Shown here: piece by piece, positions 1 to 7,629 of the stretch
Numbering within the stretch: the first letter of the stretch is position 1
Layout of the letters: every line of letters starts with the position of its first letter
NCBI GenBank assembly: GCA_934426285.1
Contig: CAKRYE010000009.1
Span: forward strand, 1-50,674
DNA length: 50,674 nt
Origin: an uncultured Blautia sp.
GTDB lineage: Bacteria > Bacillota > Clostridia > Lachnospirales > Lachnospiraceae
Reading direction: 5' to 3'
Notes under the pieces: model-generated
What the model was told of the DNA's origin: nothing
Seen by the model: the letters and a program-made list of their open reading frames with translations, nothing else
The model's database searches: none
Position numbers and translations under genes: made by a program

Positions 1-86
1 CTTAAAAAATACAATTTGCACATATACAATGATACAATAAAAATATAAAAATTATAGCAATTCCTACACGAAAGGGGTCATGTTTT

Positions 87-935
87 ATGAGAAAAAGAAA
101 TAGTTTTATTTCTGTGTTTACTATGTTTCTGGCCATTGGTTTTGCAATTATCTTCTCCAGACCCGTAAAAGCAGCGGCAAATGGGGTCCTATTAAAAGCA
201 AATCGGACATACACAGCATATGATGTTACCGGTGATGGAACGAAAGATAAACTCAGAATCAGAGCAGCCAATCAAACCGACGATGAAACATATACATCAC
301 TTACTGTATCAATTAATGGAAAAACAGCTTACAGATTAAAAAATACACGTTTTTATAATGTTATAGCAAATATTTATACATTGAAAAACGGACAGCCGTT
401 TTTATATCTCTATGCACCAGCCGATAATGGTGACGGACCTGTATGTGCATTATTAAAATACACAAACGGAAAGTTCAGAAAGGCCCTTGATTTCACTGAA
501 ATTATGGCAGGATACGGAAACCATCGCATAGGCGAAGTTACCAACTTAAATGGAAATAAGATTGTAATTACAGAGAGCATCGTTTCTTATTCTCTTGGTA
601 TCAATGCAATTAATTTCACCTACAAATATGTCAATGGAAAATTTGTTCCGACAAGCAGATATGGATCCTATAAAGAAATATATTCCGCAGACGGAAGCAG
701 CCGATATTTCACAGTAAACAGTGATCTTCCGGCATATACCAGACCAGGCGCTACTGCGGTGAACACAACACTGAAAACCGGATCATTAACAAAAATCATT
801 AAATGCGCACTCATAAATGGAAAGATGTATATTCAGTTAGAATGCGATGGAGAAATCTATTGGATTAAAGCGCTGGAAAATCCACCGGTTTCTGATAGCG
901 AAAAACAATTTATGGAAGTTAGATATGCAGGATGA
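87..935 (+). CDS. Secreted hypothetical protein with possible C-terminal SH3-like domain
   Basis: The 282-residue protein starts with MRKRN followed by a hydrophobic stretch (about residues 8-24) and a likely signal peptidase site near VKAAA (28-32), so it is probably exported. A short DVTGDGTKDKL segment near residues 46-56 resembles the calcium-loop motif of FG-GAP/VCBS or dockerin-like domains. The C-terminal 75 residues (YFTVNSDLPAYTRPGATA onwards) read like a bacterial SH3 fold ending in a conserved-looking YWIK. The start has an AAAGGGG ribosome binding site. It is the only plus-strand gene in the element and converges on the small gene at 1089-1388. I do not recognise a specific family; a cargo surface protein of the element is the simplest view. 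Confidence 0.7.
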   Translation: MRKRNSFISVFTMFLAIGFAIIFSRPVKAAANGVLLKANRTYTAYDVTGDGTKDKLRIRAANQTDDETYTSLTVSINGKTAYRLKNTRFYNVIANIYTLKNGQPFLYLYAPADNGDGPVCALLKYTNGKFRKALDFTEIMAGYGNHRIGEVTNLNGNKIVITESIVSYSLGINAINFTYKYVNGKFVPTSRYGSYKEIYSADGSSRYFTVNSDLPAYTRPGATAVNTTLKTGSLTKIIKCALINGKMYIQLECDGEIYWIKALENPPVSDSEKQFMEVRYAG

Positions 936-1034
936 TATCATCGAAAAAAGTTTCATACTCCCATAATATCAGTAATAAGCTCGCCTGCACCTTTCAGTTT
1001 AAAAGTCAAAACTCTTGTAATTTTTGGGGTTCGT

Positions 1035-1083
1035 TATTCCAGCTTCAACGATTTTCCTGACCTCAGGAAAATCGTCTGGAATA
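1035..1083. repeat. 49-bp near-perfect stem-loop between convergent genes
   Basis: An outer 8-bp pair (1035-1042 with 1076-1083, TATTCCAG/CTGGAATA) encloses an inner perfect 13-bp pair (1048-1060 with 1063-1075, ACGATTTTCCTGA/TCAGGAAAATCGT), with five unpaired bases (1043-1047) on one side. No T-run follows on either strand, so it does not look like an ordinary intrinsic terminator, although it sits where a bidirectional one would be expected. In a replicon-like element it could also be a single-strand origin or a recombination site. Confidence 0.6.
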
Positions 1084-1088
1084 CCGCT

Positions 1089-1388
1089 CTATTCTATCAA
1101 TACATCCAACATTGTCTGAATTACATCTTTCAACATTAAACCGTCTCTTAATCCCATACGATAATAAAATTCATTCATGTCACTGCATCTGTTAGCTGCC
1201 TCTGTTGCATAATCAAATAATATCTTTTTCTGTTCTTTTGGTAATTTCCGCAGCACGTTTTGATGCGCAAGCTCTAGCTCTTCATTGAACACATCATATT
1301 TTCGTCCGTCTTTTTCCTGATATACCTGTTCCATTCTTTCTCCAATCAGATCATTCATGAATTCTTCCATTTTTTCTGTTAATTTCAT
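1089..1388 (-). CDS. Small hypothetical protein of plasmid/ICE type
   Basis: I place the start at the ATG at 1388 (99 residues, MKLTEKMEE), because a purine-rich GGAAAGAGAGAAG site precedes it. The upstream ATG at 1421 has no ribosome binding site. The protein is soluble, highly charged and predicted helical, with a central PKEQKKILFDYATEAANRC segment and no membrane part. It resembles the short uncharacterised proteins often found beside replication genes on Lachnospiraceae mobile elements (DUF6809-like by appearance; not verified). It lies downstream of repA in the same direction, with an 11-bp palindrome between them. Confidence 0.6.
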   Translation of the reverse strand: MKLTEKMEEFMNDLIGERMEQVYQEKDGRKYDVFNEELELAHQNVLRKLPKEQKKILFDYATEAANRCSDMNEFYYRMGLRDGLMLKDVIQTMLDVLIE

Positions 1389-1451
1389 CGTTCTTCTCTC
1401 TTTCCTTCCCACTCTGATCATTTATATTCATACAGTCAACATATTAATTCT

Positions 1452-1476
1452 ACTTTGTGACACGATGTCACAAAGT
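1452..1476. repeat. Perfect 11-bp inverted repeat abutting the repA stop
   Basis: ACTTTGTGACA (1452-1462) and TGTCACAAAGT (1466-1476) are separated by CGA. The repeat begins on the base next to the repA stop codon and lies upstream of the 1388 start. No T-run follows it on the minus strand, so it is either a weak terminator or an operator (TGTGACA-N3-TGTCACA symmetry) for the downstream small gene. Confidence 0.55.
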
Positions 1477-2610
1477 TTAACTATTTCCATACAGATCATA
1501 ATTCACCTTTGCCTGATAATAGCTGTCCATAGTCAACGGCGCATTATACAGGGTAGTTAACAGATACGCACGGATATTAACGATTTTGGTCGTATTTTTC
1601 TTCAGACAATTCATCACATACTCTATATGTGCTTTTTTCAGCTTCATAAACTGGCTTTTTACTAGAGCTACATTTTTCTCTACTCCACCAATTCTTACTG
1701 TTATAGCATCTGGCAGTGTCATGATTTCCACTATCAGATCAATCAGCTCATCCACCATCTTTATATCATAAGCCCAGTCATTTTCAAAACATGTGTAATT
1801 AATATTTTTCTTCACAACGCTTTTGTATGTATCTATCTCATCCATCAACCCTGTTTTTGATAGATAGATAGGATTATTCTTGCTTATATCAGTTTTACTA
1901 TAATCAGTATAATTAGATTTTGATTTTCGACATTCTTGATTTTTGATTTTCACAATTACTGAATTTTGATTTTCACTATCGGCATTGCTGAAATCTCCTG
2001 GATTCTGCATTACTGAATTTTGATTTTCACCATCGACGATGCTGAAATTTGCGGGTTTTCGCGTTACTGAATTTTGATTTTCACCATCGACACTACTAAA
2101 ATCTCCAGGCTTTCGCATTACTGAATTTTGATTTTCACCATCGACAGTGCTAAAATCTGCCGGATTCTGTATTACTGAATTTTGATTTTCACAATTCTTA
2201 GGCAGCTCATTCTGTTGGACTTGTTGCTGTTGTTCCTCAGTTTCTTTTATCATAAAATTTTTCACATAAATGATATTAGGCTTTCCAAATCCCTGTCTTA
2301 TTTTCTCAATAAGTCCAATCCCATCCTCTGCATCAAGTTCTTTCATGATCTTAACTGCTTTCTGGCTTTTGCAATTCAAGAGTTCCATTACATCTTCTAT
2401 TGTAAAAATGATGTACGCCCGATTCTGCTCATCAAACCATTTGTTCTTTAGGCTCAGGCTCATACGGTCTAACATAAGACCGTACAATACCTTTGCTTCA
2501 CAAGAAAGTGAGGAAAAATATTCCTCTGTAAACAGCAATTTCGGAATGCGATAAAAGCTATACTGATCAGAATCATCATTATGGAAATATTCAAATTGTA
2601 CTTTCTGCAT
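1477..2610 (-). CDS. repA: RepA_N-family plasmid replication initiator
   Basis: The 377-residue protein opens with the N-terminal domain typical of RepA_N initiators (about residues 10-115: FYRIPKLLFTEEYFSSLSCEAKVLYGLML, then a winged-helix stretch). The middle (about 140-220) is four 18-residue repeats of ENQNSV...DFS type. The C-terminal domain (about 275-370, ending in IRAYLLTTLYNAP) is the conserved tail seen in such initiators in Clostridia. RepA_N proteins start replication of low-copy plasmids, and some ICEs, from an origin that commonly lies inside the rep gene itself. The start codon directly abuts the parB stop (TAAATG) with AGGTG upstream, so parA-parB-repA is one operon. Confidence 0.88.
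   Translation of the reverse strand: MQKVQFEYFHNDDSDQYSFYRIPKLLFTEEYFSSLSCEAKVLYGLMLDRMSLSLKNKWFDEQNRAYIIFTIEDVMELLNCKSQKAVKIMKELDAEDGIGLIEKIRQGFGKPNIIYVKNFMIKETEEQQQQVQQNELPKNCENQNSVIQNPADFSTVDGENQNSVMRKPGDFSSVDGENQNSVTRKPANFSIVDGENQNSVMQNPGDFSNADSENQNSVIVKIKNQECRKSKSNYTDYSKTDISKNNPIYLSKTGLMDEIDTYKSVVKKNINYTCFENDWAYDIKMVDELIDLIVEIMTLPDAITVRIGGVEKNVALVKSQFMKLKKAHIEYVMNCLKKNTTKIVNIRAYLLTTLYNAPLTMDSYYQAKVNYDLYGNS
1955..2192. repeat. Five iterons at exact 54-bp spacing inside repA (candidate oriV)
   Basis: A 22-bp core containing TTACTGAATTTTGATTTTCA recurs at 1955, 2009, 2063, 2117 and 2171. Copies 1, 2, 4 and 5 are identical over the core and copy 3 differs only at its first base, while the intervening 32 bases vary. 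The 54-bp period equals 18 codons and about five helical turns. DNA-level conservation stronger than the protein needs, inside a rep gene of a family whose origin is usually intragenic, marks this as the likely initiator-binding array. Confidence 0.7.
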
Positions 2611-3495
2611 TTAATCTTCACCTGCCTTGCTCTCTCTCCATTCTTCCAAAAGTTCAAATACAACAGCAGTTATCTGTTCTTTTGTATAATCTGATGGAAA
2701 AAATCGCCCTATTGTTTTATATGAAAGAGTATCCTTTTTCTCTGTTGAATTGTTTTTAACGAGAATTGATCTTACTATTTCCTCAGTAAGCATTTCTTCG
2801 TCACTTAACTTTTTTAATTGTTCTGCCTGTTCCTTTTTTATATGGATATTTCTTTCCGATAATATTCTCAGCAGGTATTCCTGTTCATTCTTTCTCAGAT
2901 AAGATAATTTTTCACCAATACCCACATTAATCATATTGCTGTCTACCATTTGCAGTATCTCCGGAATCAACTCAGTCAAACGGATATAACGATGTACGGT
3001 TCTGCCACTCTCTCCTGCCTTTTCACCTACAATATCAGCAGTAAACTTATCTCCTTTACTTCCCTGATGCTTCAACGCTTCAAATTTCATCTTATAAGCA
3101 AAAGCCTTTTCACCTGGAGTAATATCTTCTCTCTGAATATTAGAATCTACCATAATAATAGTAGCCTCATCATCATTCAGATTTCTGATCAGAACAGGCA
3201 TGTTATCCATGCCTGCCAGTTCGCACGCTCTACATCGTCTATGTCCGGAAATAATCTCATATGTACCATTTTCAGATGGACGTACAATACCAGGGACCAA
3301 TACACCATACTGCTCTACACTGGCTACTGTTTCCTGCATTTTGGTATCATCATTTACATGAAATGGATGATTTTTAAAGGGATGCAATTTATCAAGTGAA
3401 ATATAAACAACCTTTTCTCCATTATCCTGTTCAGTTTCTCCAAACAGATCTTCATATGATGTAAGTTTAATTTTCTCAGCACTTTTGCTTCTCAT
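2611..3495 (-). CDS. parB: ParB-like partition protein (CTPase/DNA-binding)
   Basis: The protein has 294 residues. The N-terminal ParB/Sulfiredoxin-type domain (about 28-120) carries the GHRRCRA nucleotide-binding motif and the NIQRED segment, followed by a helix-turn-helix region around 150-180 (AGESGRTVHRYIRL). ParB binds centromere-like parS sites and, with ParA, segregates the replicon. The start overlaps the end of parA by 20 bases and has an AGAGGTG site. The C-terminus (about 245-290) resembles the plasmid/ICE ParB subgroup more than chromosomal Spo0J. No parS site was identified by eye. Confidence 0.87.
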   Translation of the reverse strand: MRSKSAEKIKLTSYEDLFGETEQDNGEKVVYISLDKLHPFKNHPFHVNDDTKMQETVASVEQYGVLVPGIVRPSENGTYEIISGHRRCRACELAGMDNMPVLIRNLNDDEATIIMVDSNIQREDITPGEKAFAYKMKFEALKHQGSKGDKFTADIVGEKAGESGRTVHRYIRLTELIPEILQMVDSNMINVGIGEKLSYLRKNEQEYLLRILSERNIHIKKEQAEQLKKLSDEEMLTEEIVRSILVKNNSTEKKDTLSYKTIGRFFPSDYTKEQITAVVFELLEEWRESKAGED

Positions 3496-4267
3496 TTTTC
3501 AGCACCTCTTTTGTAAGACTCTGATATCCCTCTGCTACGATACCTTTGGGATCATAATAGTAAATACTTCTTCCCTCCGCCGATGTTTCTGCCGCCCGAA
3601 TGGACATAGGAATACAGTTTTCAAAAATATGGATATGTCTTCCATAAACTTCCCGAATCTGATCACAGATGTCTTTGGAAAAATTCGTACGGCGGTCAAC
3701 TTTCGTCAGTAGTATTCCCAAAATTTCTAACGATGGGTTTAACCTACGGCGAACTTTTCCTATCGTTTTTATCAACTGCTGTAAACCTTTTGTCGGAAGA
3801 TATGCAGCTTCTACCGGAATCAGTACATAATCAGCAGCTACCAGTGCATTAATCGTCACCATTCCCAATGATGGCATACAGTCAATCAATATATAGTCAT
3901 AGTTCTCTTTTATACTATCCAGATACAGCTTAAGTATAAATTCACGGCTCATCACTTCAACCAGGGCAGTCTCTAATCCAGCCAATTCAATGTTAGCAGG
4001 AATAAAATCAACTCCCTCTTCATGATGCATAACGCCCTCTCTGTCAGCTATATCCTTTTCATTGATTACTTTTTCCATGATATTTACAATCGTATAATCG
4101 AGATTGTCCGGTTCTCTGACTCCAAGGCTTACAGCCATGCTTCCCTGCGCATCGGCATCTACTAATAAAACCTTTTTTCCTGCCCTGGCTAGTCCAATCC
4201 CTAAATTTACACAAGTGGTTGTTTTTCCCGTTCCACCTTTCTGATTTGCAACTGCAATAATACACAT
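3476..4267 (-). CDS. parA: ParA-type partition ATPase
   Basis: This 263-residue P-loop ATPase has the deviant Walker A KGGTGKTT at about residues 10-17 (ANQKGGTGKTTTCVNLG), the Walker A' VDADAQG near 37-43 and a Walker B-like stretch ILIDCMPSLG near 126-135. It moves and positions replicon copies with ParB. A strong AAGGAGG site lies just before the ATG. It is first in the parA-parB-repA operon, next to the small gene at 4419-4583. It looks full length. Soj-like chromosomal ParA is the alternative, but the RepA_N neighbour argues for a mobile replicon. Confidence 0.9.
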   Translation of the reverse strand: MCIIAVANQKGGTGKTTTCVNLGIGLARAGKKVLLVDADAQGSMAVSLGVREPDNLDYTIVNIMEKVINEKDIADREGVMHHEEGVDFIPANIELAGLETALVEVMSREFILKLYLDSIKENYDYILIDCMPSLGMVTINALVAADYVLIPVEAAYLPTKGLQQLIKTIGKVRRRLNPSLEILGILLTKVDRRTNFSKDICDQIREVYGRHIHIFENCIPMSIRAAETSAEGRSIYYYDPKGIVAEGYQSLTKEVLKNEKQKC

Positions 4268-4418
4268 ATTTCTTCCTCCTTAGTCACAGACAATATTCCG
4301 GATATCTCAATTTAACTGTTTTCCAAAAATATTTAGCATGGTCACAACAGAAGATCGGCACTTAACGCTGTGTTACTCATTTCTATCACCTGACCTTTTC
4401 TATACCGGAATTACATTT

Positions 4419-4583
4419 TTATTTTATTTTTTCAACTTCCATGTAAATTCTTCCATATTTACTTGTACCTTTGTTAGTATAAAAATCCGACAGTTCCATG
4501 ACTTCAATATCCTTGATCTGGTATATTTTTTTTATCATCTCATGCATGTCTTCTTTTTTTCCCATTAATCTAATTTTAATCAT
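4419..4583 (-). CDS. 54-residue small protein next to the junction (DUF3970-like)
   Basis: The ATG at 4583 is chosen because GGAAAGGAG lies five bases upstream. The peptide starts MIKIRLMGKKEDMHEMIKKI and ends YGRIYMEVEKIK, a beta-alpha-beta-like pattern similar to short DUF3970-type proteins of Firmicute elements. This is recognition by appearance only. It is the element gene nearest the spoIVB junction, about 120 bases away, and points towards parA. Genes in this position are sometimes recombination directionality factors, but nothing in the sequence proves that. The remaining 4268-4418 and 4584-4642 show no further gene. Confidence 0.55.
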   Translation of the reverse strand: MIKIRLMGKKEDMHEMIKKIYQIKDIEVMELSDFYTNKGTSKYGRIYMEVEKIK

Positions 4584-4642
4584 TTTTCTCCTTTCCTGCT
4601 CAATTTTCACCTTTTTGTGGTCAATAAAAAGGATGAACTACG

Positions 4643-5791
4643 TCATGTAAACCCTTGTAAATACTGGGTTTTTCCGCGTTTATCCTTATTATATCCCACT
4701 AACATCCCTTGTACTACTCCTCCTGTTTTCTCCAGCAGTTCTTCGTCTGTTACCTGCAGAATAAAGCTTTTATTGGAATCCTCATGATTCAGATCGATCC
4801 GTTTGATCTGTGCTTCATATTCTTTTACCTTTCCATCCACACTGCATCTGATCAATGCCGGTCCGGTCTCTATCTCTTGCTTGTGAGCTACCGGCATCTT
4901 CACCAGGCTGAGTTTCTGTGCATCAGACAGATCCATCTGTCCATAAATTCCGTTTTTACAGTTTTCCTGTATGCTTCCCAGTACATTACTGTTATCATAG
5001 CGAATCATTCCGGCAAGTTCACCTGGATTTCCCCTGCTTCCTCTGGATACTGCCAGAATCTGGGCTTTATATAAAGTTCCTTCCTGAATATCCAGAAGTC
5101 CTGCTGTATCCACATCACTGATCCCATGTCCCAGAGCTCCGTACTTTCCCTGCTCATCCACATAAGTGAGGGTTCCGATTCCCTGAGTATCATCTCTCAC
5201 CCAAAGTCCCAGCTTATAAGCGCCCTTGGAATCTTTCACCGGAGTTACAGAAACCGGAAGGATTTCTCCCTCTCTGTTTAACTCCAGCTGTACCTGGGTT
5301 CCATCCAATTCATCCAGATCACGGATCAGTTCCTTTTTATCTTTTATCTGCTCTTCATTCATGGACAAAATATAATCTCCCGGTTTGACAATACCTTTGG
5401 AGGGTTCTTCCGTCTCTCCACTCTGAGACTGAATTTCCCCGGTGTCCACCACAAGAACGCCCCTGGTCCTGAGATAAATTCCCACTGTGCTGCCACTGAC
5501 ATATACAGCTTTATCGTCCACAGGAGTGACCTTTATACTCTTAAAAGGAATATACCCCAGGATTTTACAGGGAAGGGTATAGCTTCCGTCTGCAGATACC
5601 TCTATGGCTTCTTCAAAGCTTACCAGCGGATGATCCAGCAACGCAGATACACTCACGGTTTCTCCCCTGGAAATCTGAAGTTCATCGGGAATCTGTCTGT
5701 CCAGGTACCTGTATCCCAGCCACGCCATAGTCATCAGATCCAAAGCCAGGCAGCACAGGATAAAAATTTTGTATTTTTTTCTTCTGTTCAT
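4643..5791 (-). CDS. spoIVB: SpoIVB peptidase (S55), interrupted one codon before the catalytic Ser
   Basis: SpoIVB is the forespore-secreted serine peptidase that triggers processing of pro-sigma K. Visible parts are an N-terminal membrane anchor (about 8-26), a PDZ domain (about 108-185) and the S55 peptidase domain from about 190. The His of ALGHGI is residue 222 and the Asp of QVTD is residue 349. Their 127-residue spacing matches H236/D363 of Bacillus subtilis, whose catalytic Ser378 lies 15 residues after the Asp. Here residue 363 is the Met of GM and residue 364, which should be Ser of GMSGSP, is Leu. The last 19 codons match nothing in the family, and the usual C-terminal 45-60 residues (THV.VNDPT region) are missing. 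The product as it stands should be catalytically dead. A start at 5791 has AAAGGATGG upstream. Confidence 0.93.
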   Translation of the reverse strand: MNRRKKYKIFILCCLALDLMTMAWLGYRYLDRQIPDELQISRGETVSVSALLDHPLVSFEEAIEVSADGSYTLPCKILGYIPFKSIKVTPVDDKAVYVSGSTVGIYLRTRGVLVVDTGEIQSQSGETEEPSKGIVKPGDYILSMNEEQIKDKKELIRDLDELDGTQVQLELNREGEILPVSVTPVKDSKGAYKLGLWVRDDTQGIGTLTYVDEQGKYGALGHGISDVDTAGLLDIQEGTLYKAQILAVSRGSRGNPGELAGMIRYDNSNVLGSIQENCKNGIYGQMDLSDAQKLSLVKMPVAHKQEIETGPALIRCSVDGKVKEYEAQIKRIDLNHEDSNKSFILQVTDEELLEKTGGVVQGMLVGYNKDKRGKTQYLQGFT

Positions 5792-5824
5792 CTCTATCCA
5801 TCCTTTCTTTCGGATTTTGGGTAC

Positions 5825-5869
5825 AAAAAATAAGAGAGAATGCCTTTTCTTAAAGGTTATCCTCTCTTA
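5825..5869 (-). terminator. Intrinsic terminator after recN
   Basis: On the minus strand TAAGAGAG (5869-5862) pairs with CTCTCTTA (5838-5831), with an inner CCTTT/AAAGG pair, and is followed by TTTTTT. It separates recN from spoIVB, consistent with spoIVB having its own forespore promoter; I could not identify that promoter. Confidence 0.8.
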
Positions 5870-5886
5870 GTATATGGTTTCCTGAT

Positions 5887-7578
5887 TTATTTCAATCTTG
5901 TATTTTTTTGTTTCTGTGCCAATTCTTTCATTTCTTTGGCATTTTCAAAAACTGCCGGTGTAATCTCCGCGCCGCCAAGGAGACGGGCCAGTTCCCGGAT
6001 GGAATCCTCTTCCTGAAGCACATGAATCTGTGTGATGGTCTCTGTTCCTCTTAAATGCTTTTCAATTTCAAAATGACTGTCTGCCATTGCAGCGATCTGG
6101 GGCAGATGGGTAATGCAGATTACCTGATGATTTCTTCCGATCACCGCCATTTTCTCAGATACCTTCTGTGCTGTCCTTCCACTGATTCCTGTATCAATCT
6201 CATCAAAGATCAATGTCTCAATCTGGTCTCTGTCTGCCAGAATTGCTTTCAGTGCAAGCATAATTCTGGAAAGTTCACCTCCGGATACAATCTGTCCCAA
6301 AGGCTTCAGGCTCTCCCCGGGATTAGTAGAGATCAGATACTGGATATCATCCAGTCCGTTATCTGTATAATTCTTTTTTTTCTGAAAATCAATGGCAAAA
6401 TTTACATCCAGAAAATTAAGATCCTTCAATCCCTGAATAATCGTTTTTTCCAGTTGTTCACTATATTCTTTGCGGATTTTGGATAATTCATTCGAATACT
6501 TCAGTAAAACAGATTCCAGCTTTTCCAGTCTGTTTTTCTGTTCCTGTAAATTTTCTTCATATCTGTGTAATTTTTCCAGTTTTTTCTTTTGCTGATCTCT
6601 GTAGACAAAAATATCCTTTATTTCACGCCCATACTTTGCTTTCAGGCCATTGATCAGATCCAGGCGCCTTTCTGTCTCATAGAACTCGCCTTCATCAAAG
6701 GTCAGCTCTTCCAGATATGCAGACAACTCCCTGTTAAAATCATTCAACAGGCCATCCACTGAAGTAAGCGTTTCCTCCAGAGTATTCAGCTGAGGATCAT
6801 ACTGTGTCACACGGGCAAGCTCACGCAAAGCTTCCCCCACAGTCTCGCCGGCTCCCTCCTTCGCCTCATAGCCTGTGAGATTATGTACAAGCTGAAGAGA
6901 ATCTACAATCTGCTTTCCATTATTCATTTTCCGATATGTATGCTCCAGTTCCTCGTCCTCTCCAGGTCTGAGGTTGGCTTTTTCAATCTCTTTGATCTCA
7001 AATTCAAGGAAGGCGAGTTCACGGTTTCTCTGCTCTTCATCCATATCCATGGATTTCAGCTCTGCCCTGCATGCACTGTATTCACGAAAAGCCTCCTGAA
7101 CCTTTTCTTTTACCGGTAAAATTTTTTCTCTTCCATAAGCATCCAGAATAGAAAGCTGCTTATCCTGATATAACAGGGACTGATGCTCATGCTGTCCGTG
7201 AATATCCAAAAGACAGGCTGCTGCAGCCTTCATCTGACTTACGGTACTTGTCTCGCCGTTAATTTTATTGATACTTCTTCCCTCCATAATTTTTCTGGAA
7301 AGAAGAACCTGTCCGTCCTCCGGATAAATATCAAGTGTTTCCAATGCCTGAGCCACTTTCTCATTCTCTATCTGAAAAAGCAGCTCCACCAGTGCATAGG
7401 GTGCATTTTCTCTTATCATGTTCTTTGATGTCTTGGATCCCAGAATCAGCTGCATGGATCCCAGCAGAATGGATTTTCCGGCACCGGTCTCACCTGTAAG
7501 GATATTAAGGCCCGGACCAAATTCTACTTCTATTTCTTCTATCAGTGCAAGATTTTTTACGTGGAGATGAGATAACAT
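5887..7578 (-). CDS. recN: DNA repair protein RecN
   Basis: RecN is an SMC-like ATPase that acts early at double-strand breaks. Its 563 residues are usual for the family. Walker A GETGAGKS lies at 29-36, long coiled-coil regions at about 150-390, and the ABC signature (VSGGELSRIMLAL) and Walker B/D-loop (LIFDEIDTGISGRTA) are in the C-terminal third. AGGAGG precedes the ATG. It follows argR as in Bacillus (argR-recN-spoIVB-spo0A) and ends at a clear terminator. Confidence 0.97.
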   Translation of the reverse strand: MLSHLHVKNLALIEEIEVEFGPGLNILTGETGAGKSILLGSMQLILGSKTSKNMIRENAPYALVELLFQIENEKVAQALETLDIYPEDGQVLLSRKIMEGRSINKINGETSTVSQMKAAAACLLDIHGQHEHQSLLYQDKQLSILDAYGREKILPVKEKVQEAFREYSACRAELKSMDMDEEQRNRELAFLEFEIKEIEKANLRPGEDEELEHTYRKMNNGKQIVDSLQLVHNLTGYEAKEGAGETVGEALRELARVTQYDPQLNTLEETLTSVDGLLNDFNRELSAYLEELTFDEGEFYETERRLDLINGLKAKYGREIKDIFVYRDQQKKKLEKLHRYEENLQEQKNRLEKLESVLLKYSNELSKIRKEYSEQLEKTIIQGLKDLNFLDVNFAIDFQKKKNYTDNGLDDIQYLISTNPGESLKPLGQIVSGGELSRIMLALKAILADRDQIETLIFDEIDTGISGRTAQKVSEKMAVIGRNHQVICITHLPQIAAMADSHFEIEKHLRGTETITQIHVLQEEDSIRELARLLGGAEITPAVFENAKEMKELAQKQKNTRLK

Positions 7579-7629
7579 TTCCTGCCTCCTGTTACTGTTC
7601 TCATAACTGTTATCGATAAAAACCTGTCA

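Larger units (their letters stand above)
1..4702. mobile_element. One end of an integrated element interrupting spoIVB
   Basis: Everything left of about 4702 is foreign to the conserved recN-spoIVB-spo0A neighbourhood. The block is visibly more AT-rich than the flank and carries ParA, ParB, a RepA_N-type initiator with iterons, two small proteins and a secreted protein, which is the content of a plasmid or integrative conjugative element. The right boundary is the point where SpoIVB homology stops, just after codon 363 (4703-4705). The left end, any recombinase and the missing 3' part of spoIVB lie outside the window, so the element type (ICE, phage-plasmid or skin-like element) and the exact attachment core cannot be read here. 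The first element bases beside the junction still read as 19 extra codons of the truncated spoIVB frame. Confidence 0.8.

Noticed and set aside
1955..2192. Regular repeats that could suggest CRISPR
   Set aside because: The spacers are coding, keep the repA frame, and are similar to each other; only five units and no cas genes.
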